A stretch of 39,547 nt of DNA from assembly GCF_002551005.1 (NCBI RefSeq), contig NZ_NVOY01000002.1:88621-128167 (forward strand). Reading direction: 5' to 3'. Below, one piece after another: positions 33,992-39,547 of the stretch. The translations under genes and the position numbers were made by a program. Under the pieces are notes generated by a model. The model worked only from the letters and a program-made list of their open reading frames with translations, was not told where the DNA came from and searched no databases. Source of the DNA: Bacillus pseudomycoides (lineage in GTDB: Bacteria; Bacillota; Bacilli; Bacillales; Bacillaceae_G). Within the stretch, counting starts at the first letter, position 1. Every line of letters starts with the position of its first letter.

Positions 33992-34590
33992 TTCGAATCA
34001 TCATTGCAGAAGATCAGCGTATGCTTCGCGGAGCGTTAGGAGCTTTGCTGGATTTAGAAGATGATATTAAAGTTGTTGGGCAAGCGGAAAACGGAGAAGA
34101 GGCTTTAAAGCTAATTGAAACATTACAGCCGGATATTAGTATTATGGACATTGAAATGCCGATTCAAAGCGGGTTGGATGTTGCTGAAACATTACGGAAA
34201 CAGCAATCACAGTGCAAAGTTATGATTTTAACAACATTTGCTCGTCCTGGTTATTTCGAGCGGGCAATGAAAGCAAATGTACAGGGATATTTATTAAAAG
34301 ATAGTCCGAGTGAAGATCTTGCAGCGGCAATTCGTAATGTTATGAATGGAAAACGAGAAATTTCTCCTGAGCTTATGTTTGGACTTTGGCAAGAACAAAA
34401 TCCATTAACAGATAGGGAAAAAGAAGTTCTTCTATTAGCGAAAGAAGGAAAAACGACAAATGAAATCGCCAAAACACTATACCTTTCATCTGGGACCGTT
34501 CGAAATTATATTTCGGATGTTTTAACGAAGCTAGATGCAAAAAATCGGATTGAGGCGATTGGGATTGCCGAAGAAAAAGGCTGGATATGA
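33988..34590 (+). CDS. yvfU: NarL/LuxR-family response regulator (YvfU type)
   Basis: A 200-residue response regulator. The receiver domain (1-120) has acidic E8-D9, the phosphoacceptor D54 in SIMDIEMP and the conserved Lys in GYLLKDSP. The LuxR-type helix-turn-helix (about 135-195) carries LTDREKEVLLLAKEGKTTNE and LSSGTVRNYISDVL. It is translationally coupled to the kinase and likely activates its own operon through the repeats at 31135-31161. Confidence 0.93.
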   Translation: MIRIIIAEDQRMLRGALGALLDLEDDIKVVGQAENGEEALKLIETLQPDISIMDIEMPIQSGLDVAETLRKQQSQCKVMILTTFARPGYFERAMKANVQGYLLKDSPSEDLAAAIRNVMNGKREISPELMFGLWQEQNPLTDREKEVLLLAKEGKTTNEIAKTLYLSSGTVRNYISDVLTKLDAKNRIEAIGIAEEKGWI

Positions 34591-34632
34591 AAAAAGATGT
34601 TTACCAATGTGAATCGGTAAACATCTTTTTTT
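34591..34632. terminator. Bidirectional terminator between yvfU and nprB
   Basis: AAAAAGATGTTTACC (34591-34605) pairs with GGTAAACATCTTTTT (34616-34630), with a 10-nt loop, between convergent genes. Confidence 0.93.
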
Positions 34633-34633
34633 A

Positions 34634-36391
34634 TTATTGTATTTCAATTACTTTATTCACTTGTGGTAACGCTTCGTAACCATGAGCTACGAATGCTTTC
34701 TCCACTTCTGCCCCCACTGCGTTACCATATAAATCTTTTGCAGCTTGTACAATGTGAGAGTGAAGAGATTCGAAATCTTCTGCGGATGTTGCATAGTTTT
34801 GCAGGGCGCGCATAACGATTTTGCTTACTTTCTCGTTACCTTGTTTTGCAACTGTTACACCATTATATGGTTTTCCTTCTGTCAATTGATAAAGAACGTG
34901 GCTAATAATCCCTGAATTTACGTGAGATTCTTGGTTATTTCCATCATTATAGAAATCCTGTAAATTTGTATATAGTTTTTTACCACCGTCACCAATTTCG
35001 TTTGGAATGTCACGAATTGTTAGGCTGTCTAATGTGTCACCCATAATCCAGTTTCCTTTGTCTTTCTTTACGTAAAACTCGATTTGTGTTCCCCAGAAGT
35101 CTGCAAGTCCTTCGTTTAATGCAGTTGTTTCGGCGCTTGGGTATCTTACAACTTTATTTTTTGTTGTTCCGCTAAATACAGCGTGTCCAAATTCATGTGC
35201 GGTTACATCAATAGCAGATGTTAATTTTCCATCTAAGCCATCACCAAACACCATTTGGTTCCAAGCTGGATGCCAAAAGGCGTTTTCATAGTTTGTTTTT
35301 ACACCGGCACTTACTTGAGTAGAATCGAATCCGTGTACACTTGCGACAATTTTTGCATTTTTATTATCATAGCTTTTTAGATTGTGCTTTGTTTTAAAGT
35401 AATCATAAATAGCACTCATATTTTTCATAACACCAGCAGCTTCTTTGTCTGCAAATGTAGTTGTCGTACTAGAAACGAGTGTGCCAGGATAGCCAGCTTG
35501 ACTATACCCGCCTTTTGAATCTGCATAGTTTGCATCATAAATATAAATACCGTTCCCACGCGTTAAATCAGCTAAATAAAATTTTCCATCAGATCCTTTT
35601 GAGATATTGAATAATACCTTTTCTAGTAGTGCATTTACACCATTTCCTTGTTCTTTTGCTGAAGATAACTGCGGAAGCACAGCTTTTTGAACAGGTTGCT
35701 TTTCTTTATTTTTTACCATTTTTTCTTGGAATAATATTTCACCATTGATTAAATCAATGATTGCGTGACCGCTAACAATTTGATCGTTATTTTCATATGT
35801 GAATGTAATAATATCAGCATATGTGTAGCTGCCGTCTGCCTTTTTATAAATGACAGTTTCACTAGTAAATTCTTTTTCTAATGCATCCTTTGAAATTTGA
35901 AGAGCGCTTCGTAATGAAGTTTTTACTTCATTTTTCGACAAAAAATTTGTTATAGTAAGATTAGGTTGTTGTGCTAAATTTTGGACAACCTTACCGCTGA
36001 CAGTTGTAATTACTCCATTTTTATCTACTTTTACAATTAAGTCTTGGCCGTATACTTTGTAGCTTTTATAAGTTTGGGTAAGACGTACTTCTGTTTGGTT
36101 TTCTTTTGTTTCTTTATTTGTCAGTTGGAAATCAACATTTTTTTCAGTGGTAACTTGTTCTTGTTGTGCTTTTGCCCCTTGTACTTCACCTTTTAAATAT
36201 TTTTTCGCGATAGTTTCTTTCGTGTCGCTTTGGGGCTCTGTTAATTTGCCGATGGTTAGACCAGGCTGAGCAACTTCGACTTGTACTTGTACTTGGTTTT
36301 TATCAATTTCTTGTGCATAAATTGCTTCAGCTGATAAAGGAAGGAGCAGACCGAAAGCAAGAAGGGTACTAGTCATTTTTTTATAATTCAT
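34634..36391 (-). CDS. nprB: Secreted neutral metalloprotease NprB (thermolysin family, M4)
   Basis: An extracellular zinc protease made as a prepropeptide of 585 residues. It has a signal peptide (about 1-27, ending IYAQE), an FTP plus PepSY-type propeptide (about 30-240), and a mature M4 domain with H399-E-F-G-H403, the third zinc ligand E427 in NEGLADFW, and an NSGI segment near 492. The upstream GTG at 36400 overlaps AGGAGTG, so the ATG at 36391 is used. It is divergent from plcR with a perfect PlcR box between them, as reported for cereus-group nprB. It should be secreted at the onset of stationary phase. Confidence 0.93.
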   Translation of the reverse strand: MNYKKMTSTLLAFGLLLPLSAEAIYAQEIDKNQVQVQVEVAQPGLTIGKLTEPQSDTKETIAKKYLKGEVQGAKAQQEQVTTEKNVDFQLTNKETKENQTEVRLTQTYKSYKVYGQDLIVKVDKNGVITTVSGKVVQNLAQQPNLTITNFLSKNEVKTSLRSALQISKDALEKEFTSETVIYKKADGSYTYADIITFTYENNDQIVSGHAIIDLINGEILFQEKMVKNKEKQPVQKAVLPQLSSAKEQGNGVNALLEKVLFNISKGSDGKFYLADLTRGNGIYIYDANYADSKGGYSQAGYPGTLVSSTTTTFADKEAAGVMKNMSAIYDYFKTKHNLKSYDNKNAKIVASVHGFDSTQVSAGVKTNYENAFWHPAWNQMVFGDGLDGKLTSAIDVTAHEFGHAVFSGTTKNKVVRYPSAETTALNEGLADFWGTQIEFYVKKDKGNWIMGDTLDSLTIRDIPNEIGDGGKKLYTNLQDFYNDGNNQESHVNSGIISHVLYQLTEGKPYNGVTVAKQGNEKVSKIVMRALQNYATSAEDFESLHSHIVQAAKDLYGNAVGAEVEKAFVAHGYEALPQVNKVIEIQ

Positions 36392-36461
36392 CTCTAACAC
36401 TCCTAATCTAGTAATTGTATGAGATGAATTGTAAGAGGAAATTGCTGAATTTTATATAAAT

Positions 36462-36477
36462 TATGCAATATTTCATA
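36462..36477. promoter_or_regulatory. PlcR box between nprB and plcR
   Basis: TATGCAATATTTCATA matches the PlcR consensus TATGNANNNNTNCATA at every fixed position. It lies about 70 bases before nprB and 82 before plcR, so it can serve both divergent promoters. Confidence 0.92.
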
Positions 36478-36559
36478 TCGAAAATTGTCGAAATGGCATT
36501 ATTGTAGTGGTATGACCATTTTTAAAACTAAATTGCTATAAATGGGATGGTGGACGAAT

Positions 36560-37417
36560 ATGCACGCGCAAAAACTAGGAGCCGAAATTAAAAAAATTAG
36601 AGCAATGAGAGGTTTAACACAAAAGCAGTTATCTGATAATATATGTCATCAATCTGAGGTAAGTAGAATTGAATCAGGAGTAGTATATCCGAGTATGGAC
36701 ATATTGCAAGGTATTGCTGCAAAGTTACAAGTACCGATCATTCATTTTTATGAAGTACTCGCTTATTCTGATATTGAACGAAAAAAACAATTTAAAGATC
36801 ATATTCAATCACTATGTAAACAAAAGAGATATGAAGAAATTTATAAAAAGGTATGGGATGAATTAAAGAAAGAAGAAGATCATCCGGAGTTTCAACAGTT
36901 TCTTCTTTGGCATCATCACTTATCAGCGTATGTATTGAAAAAAGTGAATTATGAATACTGCATTTTGGAATTGAAAAAATTAATAAATCATCAATCAGTA
37001 GGTATTGATGTATTTCAAAATTTATATATTGAAAATTCAATTGCAAATATTTATGCGGAAAATGAATGTATTCAAAAAAGCATTGAACTTTATCAAGATA
37101 TTTTAAAACAGCTGGAATCATTACATAGTAACGAGGAGTTTGCGATAAAGGTTGGCTATAATTATGCAAAGGCATTGTATTTAGATGAACAGTATGAAGA
37201 AGCTTTTTATCACGTTGAAAAAGCAATCGAAACATCATGCCGCATTAGTAACATGACACTCATTGGGCAGTTATTTTATCAAAAAGGAGAATGTCTTGAA
37301 AAGCTAGGGCGTTCAGAAGGTGATATTAGAATTGCTTATGAGAAAGCGCTTTTCTTCTTTGAACTATTAGACCTACATTCTTATAAAAATACGCTTTTAA
37401 GCAAAATGAAAATTTAA
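36560..37417 (+). CDS. plcR: Quorum-sensing virulence regulator PlcR
   Basis: The transcription activator that, bound to the PapR peptide, switches on secreted enterotoxins, phospholipases and proteases. It is 285 residues, exactly the usual PlcR length. The N-terminal Xre-type helix-turn-helix (about 7-60) contains LGAEIKKIRAMRGLTQKQLS and CHQSEVSRIESG. A linker helix follows, then TPR repeats (about 75-285) forming the peptide groove, for example ENSIANIYAENECIQKSIEL. The frame opens at 36542, but GGTGG fits the ATG at 36560. No nonsense mutation like that of B. anthracis plcR is present, so the protein should be active. The last residues differ from the reference sequences I remember. Confidence 0.95.
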   Translation: MHAQKLGAEIKKIRAMRGLTQKQLSDNICHQSEVSRIESGVVYPSMDILQGIAAKLQVPIIHFYEVLAYSDIERKKQFKDHIQSLCKQKRYEEIYKKVWDELKKEEDHPEFQQFLLWHHHLSAYVLKKVNYEYCILELKKLINHQSVGIDVFQNLYIENSIANIYAENECIQKSIELYQDILKQLESLHSNEEFAIKVGYNYAKALYLDEQYEEAFYHVEKAIETSCRISNMTLIGQLFYQKGECLEKLGRSEGDIRIAYEKALFFFELLDLHSYKNTLLSKMKI

Positions 37418-37433
37418 ATAGGTAAAAAATGGG

Positions 37434-37449
37434 TATGCATAATTGCATG
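37434..37449. promoter_or_regulatory. PlcR-box-like site upstream of papR
   Basis: TATGCATAATTGCATG fits TATGNANNNNTNCATA except for the last base (G for A). It sits between plcR and papR, about 55 bases before papR, and could drive extra papR expression. Confidence 0.75.
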
Positions 37450-37504
37450 TTTTATGGATAAAATTTCATGTTATATTATAAAAAAAGACGTGGGGGAATG
37501 GAAT

Positions 37505-37651
37505 ATGAAGAAACTTCTTGTTGGTAGTTTATTGACATTAGCAATGTTAGCAGGTATTTCATTTGGCGGTACGCTAGTAGAGCAAAATCAAGCAGTAACA
37601 AATCATAGTGATGTAGTACAATTAGCTTCAGATTTACCATTTGAGCACTAA
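37505..37651 (+). CDS. papR: PapR signalling-peptide precursor
   Basis: A 48-residue prepeptide, the usual PapR length, that is secreted, trimmed outside the cell by NprB-type proteases and re-imported by Opp to activate PlcR. It has a signal sequence (1-23, MKKLLVGSLLTLAMLAGISF). The C-terminal signal heptapeptide is S42-D-L-P-F-E-H48. GGGGGA precedes the ATG at 37505; the longer frame from 37454 has no such site. The neighbouring nprB encodes the protease type implicated in processing. The final His instead of Phe or Tyr places it in an LPFEH-type specificity group (remembered, not checked). Confidence 0.93.
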   Translation: MKKLLVGSLLTLAMLAGISFGGTLVEQNQAVTNHSDVVQLASDLPFEH

Positions 37652-37657
37652 GATATA

Positions 37658-37695
37658 AAAACAACCGTCTAATCAAGGCGGTTGTTTCTTTTTTA
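37658..37695 (+). terminator. Terminator of plcR-papR
   Basis: AAACAACCG (37659-37667) pairs with CGGTTGTTT (37679-37687), followed by CTTTTTT. Confidence 0.88.
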
Positions 37696-37870
37696 GGTCT
37701 TATTTCCTTCCGTAATAATCTTCAGCATAAGTTTACCGTTCAAGGATACTACTGCTTCGGCGTTATATTCCCCGAATAGAATCTGCTACTCATTGAAAGA
37801 GTGCTAAATCTTGATTCAATTGTTTCCATCTTGTAAAGGTCATTGTTTTTGCAGGAGAACAGTCCACAAT
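37693..37870 (-). pseudogene. Short frameshifted gene remnant downstream of papR
   Basis: Minus-strand frames give SPAKTMTFTRWKQLNQDLAL followed, after a frame change, by ILFGEYNAEAVVSLNGKLML and KIITEGNKT-stop (TAA at 37693-37695). The sequence looks like protein, with plausible amphipathic segments, but has an internal stop and frameshift and no start with a ribosome-binding site. The family is not recognised. Its end overlaps the T tail of the papR terminator. Confidence 0.4.
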
Positions 37871-37882
37871 GTAAGTTTCACT

Positions 37883-39076
37883 TTATAGAAAAAAAGAAAG
37901 TAACGTTCCAATCCATTCTTTTCCTTTATCCAAAAGGAATAAAGAAGAAACGTCGTCCAAAGAAAGTAAAACGGATGCTTCTAAGTCTTGGTCAATTTCT
38001 TTTTTCACTTGTTCTAAAAATGGTGAGCCATATAATATACAATTAATTTCATGATTAATATATAAGCTTCGTTTATCAAAATTTGCCGTTCCAATATCAC
38101 AAATACAGCCATCTACCATTATAATTTTCGCGTGAAAAAATCCATCTAGAAATTCATAAATATGGCAGCCTGCTTCAATAAGCTTCCGGCAATATGGGAG
38201 TTTCGCTTCGCGAACAAATGGATGATCTGCTTTTTTAGGTACGAGTATCGTGATATGAACGCCTCTTTTTTGAGCGCGCAGCAATGCGTTCATTAGTTTT
38301 TTGCTAGGGATAAAATAGGGTGTACCAATATACAGCTCTTTTGTTGCCTTTTCAATGAGATCGAGAAAAGTTTGTTGTAAATATGCGCCGTCAGTTGGTA
38401 TAAACTGATGAGAAGTTTCACCTCTTTTTAGTATTGGAAAATAATAATTTTCGTGCAATAAGTCTTCATTTGTATCATCGCGCCAATCGTGTAGAAACTG
38501 CGTTTGCAAATCTTGCACACCTTCTTCGGTAAGGCGAAGATGATAGTCACGCCAAGGCCCTAGTTCTTTGTTGTGTCCTAAATATTCCTCCCCGATGTTG
38601 AAGCCCCCAATGTATCCAATTTTCCCATCAATAATTGTAATTTTTCTATGGTTTCTTTGATTAACAGAGAAAAAGAGAAAGGGAAGGCGGATTTTATGAC
38701 AAAATGAAAAATGCACACCGCGCTCCTTTAATTTATGAATCATTTGTTTTGGCAAATGATGACTGCCGATTCGATCAAGAAGAAGGCGAACTTCAATACC
38801 TTGCTCTGCTTTTTCCATTAAAAGCTGTAAAAAGGTATGACTAATCTCATCATTTTTTACGATAAAAAACAAAATATGTATATGATGTTTAGCGTGTTGT
38901 ATATCAGTAAATAGTTCCTTATATAATGTTTGCCCATATGTATACAGTTTAAAATTACTATGGCGTACAGGAAAGGAACGTGGTTTAAGGTTGTTTAAAT
39001 GGATTTTTCTTCCGCACATAAAGTCGAAAGTTGCCCACAGTAAGAGAAAGATAAGGACGAGAAATAAATAGTTCAT
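37883..39076 (-). CDS. clsB: Cardiolipin synthase, phospholipase D family (ClsB/YwjE type)
   Basis: Condenses phosphatidylglycerol molecules into cardiolipin at the membrane, or performs a related phosphatidyl transfer. It is 397 residues with one N-terminal membrane helix (about 2-20). The two HKD motifs are H143-R-K145-ITII-D150 and H315-A-K317-IIMV-D322, each followed by the expected IGGFN or IGTANFDKRS. It is shorter than ClsA (about 480-500 residues with two membrane helices) and equals B. subtilis YwjE in size, which also lies in this chromosomal region. GGGGGGA precedes the ATG. The stop codon lies in ATAAAGTGAAACTT, identical to a bcr1 end. Confidence 0.85.
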   Translation of the reverse strand: MNYLFLVLIFLLLWATFDFMCGRKIHLNNLKPRSFPVRHSNFKLYTYGQTLYKELFTDIQHAKHHIHILFFIVKNDEISHTFLQLLMEKAEQGIEVRLLLDRIGSHHLPKQMIHKLKERGVHFSFCHKIRLPFLFFSVNQRNHRKITIIDGKIGYIGGFNIGEEYLGHNKELGPWRDYHLRLTEEGVQDLQTQFLHDWRDDTNEDLLHENYYFPILKRGETSHQFIPTDGAYLQQTFLDLIEKATKELYIGTPYFIPSKKLMNALLRAQKRGVHITILVPKKADHPFVREAKLPYCRKLIEAGCHIYEFLDGFFHAKIIMVDGCICDIGTANFDKRSLYINHEINCILYGSPFLEQVKKEIDQDLEASVLLSLDDVSSLFLLDKGKEWIGTLLSFFL

Positions 39077-39103
39077 GTAGTCATTCCCCCCTCTATATTC
39101 ATT

Positions 39104-39228
39104 TTTATCCCGCTATTCGAAGGCAGTAATCTCCACCCCTGAATATGCAGAGACTGCTAAGTGGTTCGACTCATCATCAACGGGGAATGAAAAACCCTAC
39201 TGATGGAAGTGTCGTTTTATAGTTTCAC
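39104..39228 (-). mobile_element. Degenerate bcr1-type repeat, third copy
   Basis: Minus orientation: TTTAT (39104-39108), CCCGC at 39109, GGCAGTAAT, GTGGTTCGACT (for TTGGTTCAACT), a GGGG/CCC hairpin and GTTTCAC at 39222-39228. Much diverged, about 120 bp, with an extra GTCGTTTTATA before the end. The right-hand TTTAT is missing; a transposon-like TGTCGG follows at once. Confidence 0.6.
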
Positions 39229-39380
39229 TGTCGGACGACACTAATTTGGGTAGTAAAATCTTCACCTCGATATAATGTTTTCGGGATGTTTAATTATACA
39301 ACTTGCTAAATTTGTGTCGCATTATTAAGACATAAATTTGGTAGGTTGGCCACGATACGACACAATATTGGTAAGATACC
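39229..39380 (+). mobile_element. Probable end of a Tn7-like (TnsB-family) transposon
   Basis: Starts TGTCGGAC and then GACACTAATTTGGGTAG (from 39237). Similar sites are GACATAAATTTGGTAGG (39329-39345) and GACACAATATTGGTAAG (39359-39375), and an inverted one (GACACAAATTTAGCAAG) ends at 39318. In Tn7 the left end is TGT plus five bases, then GACA-type 22-bp TnsB sites, with GACA starting at base 9; here it also starts at base 9. No gene is present in the remaining bases, so transposition genes must lie beyond the window. Repeated regulator sites are the main alternative. Confidence 0.55.
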
Positions 39381-39547
39381 CACGAGGAAGCGTTATTTTT
39401 ATTTATATAACAATGCTTATAGTTTAAACAGAAGTATGTAAGGTAATTCAATATTAAATACGGTTCCTTAGATTATTTAAATTGTTTTTTTATTGCAAGG
39501 TTTATTCAGGATATATAGGTTCAAATAATTGATAAACTATCTAATAA
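39381..39547. other. AT-rich end of window, no gene seen
   Basis: Very AT-rich and free of ORFs with ribosome-binding sites. If the preceding repeats are a transposon end, this is the start of its interior. Confidence 0.5.

Noticed and set aside
36560-37417. Nonsense-inactivated plcR as in Bacillus anthracis
   Set aside because: The frame is open for all 285 codons, so no inactivating stop is present.

Overview
The window is low-GC Firmicute chromosome and can be placed in the Bacillus cereus group with high confidence. It carries nprB-plcR-papR, the secreted-virulence quorum-sensing locus specific to that group, and bcr1-type repeats with ATAAA/TTTAT flanks. Gene order follows the Bacillus subtilis ywf-ywh-ywi-ywj region (hemQ-pta-lipL-rsfA ... 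ywfO ... ywhB-ywhC-ywhD ... pbpG-speE-speB ... ywiB-argS ... clsB), interrupted by accessory blocks. No tRNA, rRNA or CRISPR array was seen.

Layout. 1-5.7 kb: a penicillin-binding D,D-carboxypeptidase, hemQ (coproheme decarboxylase), pta, lipL, rsfA and a DUF1450 gene. 5.7-10.1 kb: an iron-siderophore ABC importer (two FecCD permeases, ATPase, lipoprotein receptor) behind a promoter with overlapping Fur boxes and a terminator-like leader hairpin. A bcr1 element has inserted between the second permease and the ATPase. 10.2-15.8 kb: ywfO HD hydrolase, ywhB tautomerase, ywhC site-2 protease, ywhD, a GNAT acetyltransferase and pbpG. 15.8-23.8 kb: a bcr1 element split by a second repeat, a glycerophosphodiesterase, a MerR/MFS efflux pair, the polyamine genes speE and speB among several repeat copies, a yxeA-like gene with a BceR/YxdJ-type operator, ywiB and argS.

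23.8-25.4 kb has no intact gene. It holds a large palindrome, one copy of a dispersed ~165-bp repeat, a probable IS3 transposase remnant and a multiply frameshifted HTH gene. 25.4-30.1 kb is one 1553-residue LPXTG surface adhesin with twelve 264-bp Cna-B repeats. 30.3-34.6 kb: map and the yvfRSTU-type ABC exporter/two-component operon. 34.6-37.7 kb: nprB divergent from plcR-papR with two PlcR boxes; the predicted signalling peptide ends SDLPFEH. 37.7-39.1 kb: a small gene remnant and clsB.

The last ~320 bp look like the end of a Tn7-like (TnsB-family) transposon: a TGT terminus followed by repeated GACA-type sites. It abuts a third, degenerate bcr1 copy and continues beyond the window. This is the best candidate here for a larger undescribed system, but its genes lie outside the window. 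Many computed ORF starts were moved to codons with a properly spaced ribosome-binding site; these choices are explained per gene.
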